The position numbers and the translations under genes are program-made. Positions 1-11,200 of a stretch of DNA of 64,000 nt are shown here, piece by piece. A model generated the notes under the pieces. It worked only from the letters and a program-made list of their open reading frames with translations, made no database searches and was not told the DNA's origin. Origin of the DNA: Gelidibacter salicanalis (lineage in GTDB: Bacteria > Bacteroidota > Bacteroidia > Flavobacteriales > Flavobacteriaceae); NCBI RefSeq assembly GCF_016469035.1, contig NZ_JAEHJZ010000032.1, forward strand, positions 124,001 to 188,000, written 5' to 3'. How positions within the stretch are numbered: the first letter of the stretch is position 1; every line of letters starts with the position of its first letter.

Positions 1-1193
1 TTCCGTTAGATTCACAATTTAAACCTTTCACAGCTTTATTACGAGATGCAGGATACACCACCATTTTAGGAAACCATGCTGTAATGAATAAAGGTCGAAA
101 AATTGATGTAAATTTTAAAAACGAACCTATTGGCGAATGGGATGGAAAATCAAAATTTGGATTATTTGATAAGTACGATACGTTTGAAAAAGCAGACGAA
201 CCATTTTTTGCACAGATACAATTGCTCGTTACCCATAGAGGCGATTGGTGGGATGAGGTTAGGAACCAGTCAGAACACCCTGTAAACCCAGAAACTGTAA
301 AAATGCCTCCGTATATGGCAGATCATCCCGCAGTTCGATTGGACTGGGCAAAATATCTGGATCAGATTGAGTATATGGACAATGAGGTGGGCATGATCTT
401 TAAAGAATTGGAAGACAAAAACATGGCAGATAATACCATTGTTATTTTTATTGGCGATAATGGACGTTGTAACATCCGTGGTAAAGGCTATTTGCAAGAT
501 CCTGGATTGCGCATTCCATTGATTGTATATTACCCGAGTCAGTTTAAAGGTGGCGAAATTAGAAAAGATGTGGTAAGCGCTACGGATATTACGGCATCTA
601 TCATAGATTTTGCTGGTGTTGATGTGCCAGACTACATGACAGGAAAACCCATATTTTCAAAAGATTTTAAACGAGAATATGTCTATGGAGCAAGAGATTT
701 ATGGGATGAAATAGAAGAGAAATCCCGTGCGGTGATATCAGAAGATTGGGCTTACATAAGAAATGATATGCCTGAAGTACCTTATGATGCAGGTCAAGCT
801 TATTTAGAATTCTACCGTCCAGCCGTTCATATTATGAGAGCACTAAATAAAGAAGGTAAGCTAAACGAAAATCAAAAACCCTTTTTTGAACCTACAAAAC
901 CAATTGAGGAATTGTATCATTTAAAAGAAGACCCACATCAATTAAATAATTTGGCGAGTCAACCAGAATATATAGAGGTTCTAGAAAAACTCCGAGAGCA
1001 AACCAAACGTTTTGATATGCAAATGTCGCCGGTAAGCACTATATATGAGCCTATTATTACAAAGGGGCCGGAGATAATGGAATGGCTGAAAAAAGAACGT
1101 CCAGAAGATTATGCAAGAATGCTAGCGGGTGAAGAAATAGGATATAAGAGGATTACCGATTTATATAAAAAGAAAAAAGACAATCAAAAATAG
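1..1193 (+). CDS. Sulfatase, C-terminal part (gene begins before the window)
   Basis: Family S1 sulfatase that would hydrolyse sulfate esters or N-sulfates on glycans. The frame is open to the left edge: codons from position 3 read PLDSQFKPFTALLRDAGYTT and continue into residues LGNHAVMNKGRK, so the first ATG at 84 is not the true start. The N-terminal block with the formylglycine motif (C/S-x-P-x-R) lies outside the window. Visible family marks are VIFIGDNGRC, which resembles the metal-binding D-N-G motif, the segment PGLRIPLIVYYP, and the C-terminal ELYHLKEDPHQLNNLA, typical of sulfatase ends. It sits just upstream of a GH2 pseudogene, so it once belonged to a larger degradation locus. Substrate cannot be told from this fragment; resemblance to N-sulfoglucosamine sulfohydrolase-like members is only an impression. 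Confidence 0.85.
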   Translation, partial: PLDSQFKPFTALLRDAGYTTILGNHAVMNKGRKIDVNFKNEPIGEWDGKSKFGLFDKYDTFEKADEPFFAQIQLLVTHRGDWWDEVRNQSEHPVNPETVKMPPYMADHPAVRLDWAKYLDQIEYMDNEVGMIFKELEDKNMADNTIVIFIGDNGRCNIRGKGYLQDPGLRIPLIVYYPSQFKGGEIRKDVVSATDITASIIDFAGVDVPDYMTGKPIFSKDFKREYVYGARDLWDEIEEKSRAVISEDWAYIRNDMPEVPYDAGQAYLEFYRPAVHIMRALNKEGKLNENQKPFFEPTKPIEELYHLKEDPHQLNNLASQPEYIEVLEKLREQTKRFDMQMSPVSTIYEPIITKGPEIMEWLKKERPEDYARMLAGEEIGYKRITDLYKKKKDNQK

Positions 1194-1199
1194 CATAAA

Positions 1200-2600
1200 G
1201 TGATAAATGGTTTTTTTAGGCAGTTTACAAAATATGCAACAGCACTATTGTTGATGGTGAGTTTGGTATTGTCTAACGCGATAGATAGTCCAACCGATCA
1301 AACAAGGATAAGTATTAATTCAGATTGGAAGTTTAAACTCTTAGACGATAAAGATGCTGCTAAAGAAGGTTTTTAATCCATGCATTTTAATGATTCAGAT
1401 TGGGAATGTTAAAGTTTGCCACATATCAATAATCAATGGTAGGGTGTTTATTGGAATCCTAAATCATTTGAAGTCCCAGACTTTAACGATAACAAGAACG
1501 CTACCATTGAGCAGGAAGCGACCGTGATCCATTACATCGATTGGATAAATCGCGAATAGGTCTCGGTACATAATGGCAGGTTTCTTCCTGTCAAAATAGA
1601 TGTTACAAAACACCTTAAAAAAGAGGGCGAAATTATTTTTGCGGTAAGACCTAATAATACAGACAATCCGATTACTGGGCCAAAACCATTAAAAATATTG
1701 GACTTAAATATGTTTGGTGGACTTTATAGAAATGTGTAGATAACGGTAAAAGAAAAAATATATATATCACCTCCCATTTTGGCCAATAAATAGCGGTCGG
1801 AGGAATTTTTATTACATACACCAAAGTCTCCGAAGAAGAATCTGTAGTAAACATCAAACCCCATATTGTTAATGATAAAGATTCAAGAAAGGTAGGACTA
1901 GTTCAGAATGTTTTTTATAAGAACGAAATGCCTATAAAACATAAAAGTGACCAAATAAAGTTAAAGGCGGAAAGTGAATTAGAAACTAGTGGACATTTTT
2001 CTTTGATAAATGCGAATCTATTGTCTCCGGCTAACCCGAATTTATATTATTTATAGACCAAATTATTTATTGATGGAAAAGTTATTTACAAGACAATAAC
2101 ACGGTTTGGTATTCGCGAATTTACTTTTCAGGACAATCAGTTATATATAAATGGAAATAAAGCTTTTTTACGCGGAGTAAACTGACATCAGGAATATCCC
2201 TTTATTGGTTATGCGCTATCAGATAATGCGCTATATCGCGATGCTTAAAAGATTAAAGTGGGCGGTTTTAATTATATCAGGCTATCACATTCTCCGCAAT
2301 CACCAGCATTTAAGAATGCTTAGGACGAATTAGGCTAGTGATAATGATGCTATTTTAGGTGGGCAATATTTTAATGATACAGATTCTTTCAGAAATCAAA
2401 TCTACCGTTCGAAAACAGAGTTAATAAAACGAGACCGCAACAGACCAAGTATTTTGGCGTGGGAGGTCTCGTTTAATGAAACCAAAATGTTTATTCCATT
2501 TATGGAAGAATTACATAGGATTGTACATGCTGAGTACCCTTGTGAGCATGAGTATTCTTATAGTTGGATGGATGAAGTTAAGATTGTTGCAAAGCAAAAA
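1200..2600 (+). pseudogene. GH2 beta-galactosidase-like glycoside hydrolase, decayed
   Basis: Fragments in shifting frames form a recognisable GH2 enzyme. A possible GTG at 1200 starts a signal-peptide-like segment, followed by a sandwich domain (SINSDWKFKLLDD). The TIM-barrel part at about 2100-2600 reads FRDNQLYINGNKAFLRGVN-like, then HQEYPFIGYALSDNALYRDA and ILAWEVSFNET; that last NE corresponds to the usual acid/base position. The frame is interrupted by many stop codons (for example TAA at 1374, TAG at 1441 and 1558, TGA in place of Arg near 2185, TAG near 2321), and the 3' end is lost next to the IS5-like relic. It once would have cleaved beta-galactosides in this locus. It cannot make an enzyme now. 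Family-level confidence is good, exact substrate unknown. Confidence 0.8.
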
Positions 2601-2669
2601 CTATGTTATAAGGATAAAAAGAACCTCATAAGTACTTGTTATTTAGTTAATTAAGTGTTATTTTAATGT

Positions 2670-3745
2670 ATGGAATTACAGACACAACCAACCTTGCCAG
2701 ACTCAATTTGTGATTTGTTTAAAAGAAAGATAAAAACAACATTTTTCGGCCATATAAATGAACTAATCGATTAGGGCGAAATTGAGAGACTATTAAATGC
2801 TGATCATACCAAAGGAAAAAGCGCAGTGTAAACCTTCTTATAGAGGGCACTATAATTCAAAATGTACCTTTGCAAAGCAGGTGCGGATTGACTGATTATG
2901 AAGTTGAACACCGAATGAACGAAAGTATCTCGTTCAGTTATTTCTGTGGCATGCACATAGATGAAATTTCACCAGACCATAACCTTAAGTAGTTTAGAAA
3001 CGCACTAACGAAAACCAAAACTTTGAGAAGCTTTTCAGTAGTATCAATCCTCAACTAGAAGCTCACAATATTATTGTAAAAAAAGGGGTCATCGTGGATG
3101 TCTATGTTGTCGATACGCCATTACGGCCAAGAGGTAAAAGCACATATAAAGTAACTGAAGATCGCCCAGAAGAAGAGGCAATAGTAGTAAAAAAGTAGTT
3201 TGCCGGAAGTGTAGATAAAGATGGTACTTGGCTAAAAAAGAGAGGAAAATATCATTTTGGTTTTAAAAAACATCACGTTACAGAACAGGAGGGGCTTGTT
3301 TTAGGAGTTTTGACCACCTAGTAAAGCTGAGATAGCACTTTTAGAAAAATTACTAAAAACTGTGAATATGGTTTTGCCCAAAAATATTCCATTAAAAGCC
3401 TACTTGGGCTATCAATTAAAGAACAATGTAGAGATATAGAAAACAAGAGACTTGAAATATCATATTTTGAAAAAAGCACAAAAAACAAACCATTGACCTA
3501 CTGGGAGAGAAAGTTCAATGCATTAATCCGGTAAAACGAGTTTCAAAGTAGGGCGAACATTTGGCCGCAATAAAACAATGGTTTAACGGAGGGTTAGCAA
3601 CATACGGAGGAATGGAAAAAATGCATATTCCAAATCTGATGGAAGCCATGTGTATAATTTGTATAGAAGTCCAGGGAAAACTGCCTCCAATTGTGTAAAA
3701 CAGTATAAAAGAGCCAGAAATGGCAAACTAACGACAAGAAAATAA
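2670..3745 (+). mobile_element. IS5-like transposase relic
   Basis: Decayed DDE transposase in one main reading direction. Conserved pieces are MELQTQPTLPDSICDLF, the block VVDTPLRPRGKSTYKVTEDR, the segment KRGKYHFGFKKHH, and the C-terminal NGGLATYGGMEKMH with MEAMCIICIEVQGKLPP-like frame-shifted remains. Nonsense changes include TAG where Trp is expected (LID*GEIERL) and TAG where Gln is expected (KK*FAGS), together with frameshifts. No intact terminal inverted repeats were identified. It abuts the truncated 3' end of the GH2 pseudogene, so its insertion is a plausible cause of that truncation. IS family assignment (IS5 group) is by overall resemblance. Confidence 0.7.
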
Positions 3746-3889
3746 GGTAAAAACAATAGTTTTTTATAAAATTTAAACAGAAATCTATCGAAAAAATAAA
3801 GTGATTTAATTTATTGAGAGTTTTGCATCAATTTTAAGTTTATGATATTTATTTACAGGTACGTCAACATTGTTTAAGCCTTATATAGG

Positions 3890-5060
3890 TTGCCTTTTTT
3901 CATCGTTCAATCAAACATTAAAAAAGAGATTTTAAAATGTACTTTCGATTTATCCTTTAAGCTTGATCTGGTCAATCTGGTCAAGCAGATTGAACGCGGA
4001 GAGATCCGGGTAATGGAGGTAAGCAAAATTTATGGATTGAGTCCAAATGCCATTTTTAAGTGGCTTCACAATTATTTAGAAATGTATAAAATATAGACAC
4101 GTGTGATAGTGGAACACAAAAGTTTATCTAAGAAAAATGCAGATCTCCAGGGCAGGATTGAGCTTTTGAAGAGATCTTAGATCCAAAAAAACAGCTTCGT
4201 ATTGGTTACTTGGAAAAGGTAGTTGAGGTGGCTTCCGATGAGCTCGGAGCGGTTATCGAAAATAAGTCTAATCGGCTGTAATAGAAATTTTCCAGATGAA
4301 CATGTCGTCACATGGTCATAAGATGAACGATATCTATGCAATGGCAGGAATAACAAAACAAGGTTTTTATGGTCATTTATCGCGAGCCAAGTAGCTATTG
4401 GAAAAGGAATGTACGATCATTGAATTGGGCAGGGAGATTAAAGTGAATCACAATAAGATGGGCTATCGTAAGATATTTGATGAGATCAAACCCTATGGAC
4501 TTGGCTGTGACCGTACGAAAAAGGGTTCTGTTGAACAACGGTTTAGGATACCGCGCAAATACAACTATCAAAGAACGTCCTATGCTGGAGAGCAGTTTTA
4601 CAACAACTTGATCAATAAAAGTGTAATAACGAGCAAGAATAGACTGTTTGTTAGCGATATTATTTATATCCCCATTGGATACAGGAAGCATTACTCATTA
4701 TGTCAGTGTTAGATGTCTATACGAGGAGTATAAAAGGATGGTCGCTCTAAATAACCATGAGGATCGGAGATACTGTAGCACTCTCTTTTCTGATATCAAT
4801 CGAAGGGGTGAACGATGGAGGGCTCAAAAAACTTGTATTCCACTCTGACAAAGGTTCAAAGTATGGAAGTGACATAATGAAGTCGCACTATAAGCGTACG
4901 GAGGTGAATCCAAGTATGGTAAAGCATGGGAAAATGCACATGCTGAATCCTTAAATAGGATATAAAGAATGAATATCTTAACTTTGAGGATATAGATATA
5001 GCCTTTACAACGGCTAATAAAATACGACTGTGAAAATTAAACTCTGTCAGGTTCATTTTT
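3890..5060 (+). mobile_element. IS3-family element relic (orfA and orfB remains)
   Basis: The orfA part reads FDLSFKLDLVNLVKQIERGE followed by EVSKIYGLSPNAIFKWL, a helix-turn-helix as in IS3-type OrfA, and continues after a TAG at about 4096 (TRVIVEHKSLSKKNADLQGR). The orfB part begins near 4307 (SSHGHKMNDIYAMAGITKQG) and runs through GYRKIFDEIKPYGLGCDRTK, LFVSDIIYIP and, in another frame, VLDVYTRSIKGWSL, which is the DDE catalytic region with its second Asp. Several frameshifts and stops break both parts, so no active transposase can be made. It lies between an IS5-like relic and an opposing IS256-like relic. Confidence 0.75.
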
Positions 5061-5107
5061 TCTTCGTTTCAAAATTGTTCAAATCTTGTATTTGATCGAT
5101 TTTGGAA

Positions 5108-6300
5108 TGTGGCCTAGCAGCAGCGAAACGAACAGACTGGTTCATATTTATATCCAGATCGAATCTTGTCCTCAAATCTAATATAAAGCTGTTTGATCTT
5201 CAAATTCCAATTATGGAGAGGACTTGTCCATTTCTTCTGGATGTTCATCGTTAATAGATACACGAACTTTAACAGCGTCATATAATTGGTAAAGGCACCC
5301 TTTGTCTTGGTGACTTTTCGTACCTGGCGATGGTAACCCTCCACTGCATTTGTCGTATAGATAATCTTTCGTGTAGGCTCGGTGTACTTAAAATACTGTG
5401 AGATGTGCTCCCAGTTGTTTTGCCCTCTTTGGATCACCACGGGATATTTGTATCCCCATTTGAACTCAAGTTTTAATAGGGCGCCCTCGGCCAATTCCTT
5501 GCAGGGGGCCCGGTTCATTTTTTAAGGTCCCCGATATATTCTTTTCAATTTTTTTATGCCACATTCTTTAGCGAGTTGCGTATCTGATGGACGATGCACA
5601 ACTGGACCTAGGCCGTTGAAAGATACATAGTTTCGCACAAGTAAAGCCCTTGAGATTGTCATTATATGCAATCAGGATGTTCTTCAATTCCCTGTTGTTG
5701 AGATCGGTGAGCACCTGTAGCCAAAAATCGTCTCCTTCGCTCTCAGGCAGATAGGTTCCGAGAATTTTTTCTGTACTATGTGTTTCTACCCAAAATATTG
5801 TAGAGTGCCTTATGCAAGACCTTTCCATCGACCTTTGTCTTGTAATGCATGGCATCCAACCATACAATGCAGTAAAGGGTTTCTAAGGGACAGTTCTGCG
5901 ATGCCTTCATATTCGGGATGATGCGATCGGTGATCTGGTTCAGGACCATGTGGGAGATCTCGGTGTCGTACATCTCTTTTATGTGCAAGGAGATATTACG
6001 ATAGCTCATACCTAGTCCGTAAAGACCTATGATCTTATCCTATAGGTTGTCGGCAAGGATACTCTGGCGCTTTTTGACCAGCCCGGGTTCAAAACTACTC
6101 CGGCGATTTTGGAGAGTATATATATCAAAGGTACCAAAACCGCTCTTGATGGTTTTTTTGCTATAGCTATTGCGCTTGTTCCCCTGGACCGTTCTTGCTC
6201 GTCCAGATGGCCTTTCATCTCTAATTCAAGGGCTTTCTCTATAAAATTTTTAAGCATCGGAGTGATTGCACCATCCTTGCCAAAAAGGCTCTGACCGAAA
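5108..6300 (-). mobile_element. IS256-family transposase relic
   Basis: Minus-strand fragments of a mutator-type (IS256) transposase. The N-terminal piece reads KNFIEKALELEMKGHLDEQE. A middle piece contains IVWLDAMHYKTKVDGKV, the first catalytic Asp region. The C-terminal piece holds KYPVVIQRGQNNWEHIS and RKIIYTTNAVEGYHRQVRK, a hallmark of the family. The pieces lie in different frames and are separated by stop codons, so this is a dead copy. Terminal inverted repeats were not found by eye. It closes the decayed IS cluster at its right side, opposite in direction to the other two relics. Confidence 0.8.
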
Positions 6301-6730
6301 TGAATTGTTCTAGTGCCTTTGTTTCCAACTCTTGTTGTTCTTGATGTTGTTATAATATCTGATTAAAATTAAACAAAATTTTTAATCATACAAAATTCAG
6401 TTTACACTCTCTAAAATGCTATCCAAACGGATCTAACTATATAATAATGAAAGACCCATGTTTCATTAAATAAAATGAAACCAAAAGAATTCGAAACTTA
6501 TTTTGTTAGCTTAACCGATCAGCATAAATCGAAATATAAGATAAACCAGAAACAAGTCAATCTTATTCAGGCATGCTAACATAGTGAACTTTCATCAAAT
6601 AGTTAATTACCATACACGGCACAATAAAAAGCTTAGCAATGACGTCATTGCTAAGCTTTAATAAATATTTTTAAATCTTAAATAATATGTATCGGTTGTC
6701 TTAGACATGACAAACAAATCAAACTCACAA
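6301..6730. other. Gene-free stretch with a terminator
   Basis: No convincing gene. A short plus-strand run near 6474-6580 could translate as MKPKEFETYFVSLTDQHK and then stops; it looks like a leftover N-terminus, perhaps of another transposase, but I cannot identify it. The only clear structure is the palindrome described separately at 6628-6659. Confidence 0.5.
6628..6659 (-). terminator. Perfect 32-bp palindrome, likely terminator of the minus-strand susC/susD operon
   Basis: A 16-bp arm (AAAGCTTAGCAATGAC) is followed at once by its exact reverse complement. Read on the minus strand, the hairpin is followed by TTTTTATTGT, as in an intrinsic terminator. It lies 72 bp beyond the susD stop codon. 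The lack of a built-in loop means the tip bases must open when the RNA folds. Confidence 0.75.
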
Positions 6731-8266
6731 TTATTTATAATCTGGATTTTGTTCTAATAGTGGATTTTTATCTAAAGCGTCTTGAGGCAACGGCCATTTG
6801 TAATGTTTTGGCAGGAAGACCCTTTTTGACACTGGGTCACCGTTAAATCCATTCAAAACTTGTTCTGCAATTCCCCAACGTTTTAGATCAAAATATCGCG
6901 AATTTTCCAGTGGAAATTCAACACGACGCTCATTCCGTATTTTTGCTCGCAAGGTTACCGGATCCTTAGATATAACTGCTGGATAGTTTGCAACATCAGT
7001 ATAGTCAACACCATAAGCTCTGGCACGCACTTTATTAATTGCATCTAAAACTGTTTGATCAATATCATTATCTTCAATTTTGGCTTCAGCATACATTAAT
7101 AGAACGTCGGCATAACGGATATGGATAAAATCGGTTCCGTCGTTTATAGGTTGAACTAATGTATTCATTACATTGGCTGTGATTCCTTTGGAAAACACAA
7201 ACCCACTCTTTGATTTAATTTCAACCAATGGATTCCAATTCCCTTCAAAAACTGTTGCTAATAGTCTAGGATCCCTATTCAATGTCGGTTTGGTATTATC
7301 ATACAACGGGGATTCTTCTATCGAAAGACCATCTGAACATTCATAGGAATCAACCAAATTTCGCGTTGGATGAAGATTGCCCCAAAAGCCTATTACTGTT
7401 TGAACAGAATGACCTGGTGATTCTCCTGGAACATTGGTCATTTTGATAGAAAAAATAATTTCGGGATTCGCATCTTGACCCGCTTCTAAAAACAAGTTTT
7501 CATATTTTGCTGATAGTTGATATTGACCTCCATCCATAACTTCTTTTGCAGCCATGGCCGCTTCTTTATATTTTTTAGTATAAAGCAGTATTTTAGCTTT
7601 CAATGCCAAAGCCGCCTCTTTCTTTACATGTCCATCGTATGTGGCGGATGGAAGATATTGGATTGCTGTGTTCAAATCTGTCAGGATTTGGGCAAATACT
7701 TCGGCTTGGCTGCTTTTCGCAGTATACTGATTTTCGACCGTACTGGCTACAAGTCGTATCGGCACATCGCCATAGGTTGCTGCCAAATAATAATAGAAAT
7801 AAGATCGTATGAAAAGCACCTCGCCTATCCAAACGTTTTTTACATTATCACTGACCACAACCTTATCAATATTTTCCAAAAACTCATTACAACTATTAAT
7901 ACCTACATAACAGACCGCATAAAGCCCTTTTATTGCATTTTTAGATTGGCCATCGGGATTAGGACTTCCAATTGCCAAATCACGAAATCCATTGTCGCGA
8001 GCTCCATAGGCATTATCTGTCATTTCATCCCATGCTTGGAATAATTTGGGGCCACCATTTTTATCAAAAGTAATTTCTGATAGAAAATTAGTTTGTAATT
8101 GACCGTAAATACCTGTTAAAGCCATTTGTGCATCTGCCTCAGTTTTCCAGAATGTACCACTTGAGAGGGCATCACCCGGTTGTTTGTCTAAAAAATTATC
8201 ACTGCAGCTCATTAAAGTAAGAATAATTACTACCAACATGATTTTATTTAAAAATATAATTCTCAT
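6731..8266 (-). CDS. susD: SusD/RagB-family glycan-binding outer-membrane lipoprotein
   Basis: Surface lipoprotein of 511 residues that caps a SusC transporter and binds the incoming glycan. The N-terminus MRIIFLNKIMLVVIILTLMS ends in a lipobox with Cys21. Family marks are the N-terminal ALSSGTFWKTEADAQMALTG, the TPR-like helices in the middle, IRYADVLLMYAEAKIEDND and the C-terminal RNERRVEFPLENSRYFDLKR followed by PLPQDALDKNPLLEQNPDY. Length and layout are normal. The start lies 19 bp past the susC stop, so the two form one operon, closed by the palindromic terminator at 6628-6659. Ligand unknown. This pair is separate from the second SusC/SusD pair of the plus-strand locus. Confidence 0.93.
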   Translation of the reverse strand: MRIIFLNKIMLVVIILTLMSCSDNFLDKQPGDALSSGTFWKTEADAQMALTGIYGQLQTNFLSEITFDKNGGPKLFQAWDEMTDNAYGARDNGFRDLAIGSPNPDGQSKNAIKGLYAVCYVGINSCNEFLENIDKVVVSDNVKNVWIGEVLFIRSYFYYYLAATYGDVPIRLVASTVENQYTAKSSQAEVFAQILTDLNTAIQYLPSATYDGHVKKEAALALKAKILLYTKKYKEAAMAAKEVMDGGQYQLSAKYENLFLEAGQDANPEIIFSIKMTNVPGESPGHSVQTVIGFWGNLHPTRNLVDSYECSDGLSIEESPLYDNTKPTLNRDPRLLATVFEGNWNPLVEIKSKSGFVFSKGITANVMNTLVQPINDGTDFIHIRYADVLLMYAEAKIEDNDIDQTVLDAINKVRARAYGVDYTDVANYPAVISKDPVTLRAKIRNERRVEFPLENSRYFDLKRWGIAEQVLNGFNGDPVSKRVFLPKHYKWPLPQDALDKNPLLEQNPDYK

Positions 8267-8285
8267 AATTTATGTTTTAATATAA

Positions 8286-11200
8286 TTAGAAAGTCAGTTT
8301 AATTCCAAAGGTGTACGATTTTGAAATCGGATACGTAGATGAGGCTGTAATTTCAGGGTCAAGGTTGAAAATATTGTCTTTGGTTAAAGTGAACAAATTG
8401 TCCCCGGAAAAATAGAGCTGAGCACTCTTTAATTTCAAATATTCAATGAATTGATTAGGAACCGAATAGCTAATCATTATATTTTTCATTCTTAAATAAG
8501 AACTATTCATCAGCCAGAATGAATTTATATATTGGGTAGCCCCATAGCTACTTAATGGTTCATTATAAACAGCCGGTAACTTCGTATTTTGGTTTTCAGG
8601 CGTCCAGGAATCAGTGATCCATACAGATGGTGCATTTCCGTCCTGGAGGAAAGGCTCAACTCCAGCCCAGTTACGATATGTTTTCATGCCCGTAACTCCT
8701 TGCCAAAATGTGCTTATCTCAATATTTTTATATTTTGCTGAGATATTAGCACCATAAAGTAAGGAGGGATGTTGCCCACCAATATGGATACGGTCGTTTT
8801 GATCAATTATGTTATCACCATTTTGATCTTTTAAGCGAATACCTCCAAGATAAGGAGGTAAAGGTTGTGTTGGAGCATTGGCGATATCTTCAGCCGTGTT
8901 AAAATACCCATCGCTTTCATACATGTAATAATCTCTAAATGGATATCCTTCCTCATTGACGGTTTGTCCCCCAATTTCCGTAGCTCCATATTTTACCAAT
9001 TTGTTCTTATACCAAGAGAAATTAGAACTTACTTTAAAGCTAAAATCTCCAATATTATTGTTATGCCCAATTACGATATCCCAACCGGTATTTTTCATTT
9101 CTCCTTGATTTACTTGTGGTCCAGCAGCTCCTGCTTCCACAGACACCTGTAGTTGGCGCAGGATATTAGAAGTTACCTTATGATAGTAATCCACATTCAC
9201 GAAGATCAAACGATTTTTTGAGGTAAAATCTAAACCAATATCGGATATCGTGGTGGTTTCCCAACTAATATCGGAATTTGTAAATTTCTCTAATGCCACA
9301 CCTGTACTTATGCCCGTGCCAAAAGGGTAGCTATGAGAACCGGTAGAATGTGTATTCACGTAATCATTAACATTTGGATCGCCGAATTCGTAGCGTGATT
9401 GATACGGATAATCATTACTGCCATCGTTACCCAGCTTTCCCCAAGAAGCCCTAAGTTTAAGTTGGCTGATGAAATCAATTTTCTGAATAAATGGTTCACG
9501 TTCCAAGCGCCATCCTACTGATAAAGATGGAAAATAGCCTCTGCGATTACTTTCTTCAAAACGACTGCTTTCATCTGTACGGAAGTTAAATTCTAGTAAA
9601 TATTTATCATCATAAGAGTAGTTTATGCGAGAAAAAGCACTTCTTACGCTACTTTCGGTGGAAGAGCCAGATGCTAACTGGTTAGCAGTTCCAACTCCAT
9701 CTAATTCGGTAATAGATTGGCTAGGAACACCAAAGCGAGTCGAATTTGTCCATTCATGTCTTCTGGCTTCCTGACTATATCCGGTCATAACTTTGAAATC
9801 GTGATTTTCTATCATTTTATTATAAGTTAGTGTTGAATAGAAGGTCGTTAATTTTGAAAATAGATTCCCTACGCTAATTTCTGAAGGCTCACGCGTTGTT
9901 CGTAAATATTCCCCAGTCCGGTAATTATATTCGTCATGTTGCAATTTTTGATTGGTTGAACGTGTATAATCATACTTATAGGCTCCTTTTACATCAAGGA
10001 CAAGGTTATTTAAAATTTTAGCATTTGCGAAAAGGTTTCCATTAAAGTTATGTTTTTTATCACTGTAGCCATTTTGACCATAGGTCTGAATCATTGGGTT
10101 TACACGAGTAAATCCTTCATCAAAGATTAATCCATCTGGATCTAAATCTGAGCCTGAAAAAGCTTTTGCGGCATAATGTCCGGTACCATCCAAGGTATAA
10201 GGCCCCCAATTGGGACGAGTTTCCCATGCTTTTGTAAAGGCAGTATTTGAATCGGGTTCTGGCCCTTTTCGATCAGAAGCCAAACCTATAATTGCTCCTC
10301 CTACCGATATGTTTTCACGGATAGCTGTCCTAAAATTTAAGAAGACATTTTTCTTATTATAATTTGATTTTACCATCAAACCCTCCTGATTCCAGCTATT
10401 TAAAGACAGGTTGTAGGTCGTTTTCCCTGAAGTTCCATTAATCCCAATGGTATTTTTTATCACCGTTCCGGTTTGAGTAAGAAGATCTGTCCAATCAGTA
10501 TTTGGGTATAATGGATCATTTTTCGCGTTGCGGTAAGCATCAATAACATTTTGCGGATACCCTCCTGTTGCTGACCCTTTTGAAGTTATTAAAGACCGGT
10601 TATAAAGATCCATAAAGTCGGCCGAATTAGTGATCATATTAGGTAACATGCTAGGTGAATTAAAAGCATAACTGCCATCATACGAGATGGTCATTGCTTC
10701 TTTACCGCCTGTCTTGGTTTGAACAAGAATGACCCCGTTGGCAGCTTTTAGACCATAAATAGCGGCGGATGATGCATCTTTTAATACACTTACCGACTCG
10801 ATCCAAGTGGGATCAAGATCTTCGAGATTTCCTTCAACACCATCAATCAAAACCAATGGGGAATTGTTACTTCCAAAAGAGTTAATACCTCGAATGCTTA
10901 TATTTAATCCTTCATCCCCAGGGCTTCCGTTTGTTTGAGAAATGGTTAGGCCTGGAATTTGCCCTTGTAAAGCCTGAGCAGTGTTCTGAACAGGACGATT
11001 TTCAATTGTTTCACTTGAAACCATTGAAACTGCACCTGTAAGGTTGGCTACTTTTTGTTGTCCATATCCCACTATGACCACTTCGTCCAATTGGCTGGAA
11101 TCTTCAGATAAACTGATATCAATGGTTAATTTGTCGCCCACAAGAACCTCTTTTGTAACGAAACCAAGATAACTAAATGACAAGATGGAAGTATTAGTTA

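Noticed and set aside
1200-6300. Many in-frame TAG codons suggesting amber recoding
   Set aside because: Frameshifts, TAA and TGA stops occur too, TAG stands at both Gln and Trp positions, and intact genes elsewhere end normally with TAG (for example at 1191-1193). Ordinary gene decay explains it.
7517-8044. Long plus-strand open frame opposite susD
   Set aside because: It overlaps the clear SusD gene on the other strand and its translation resembles no protein; it is a shadow frame.
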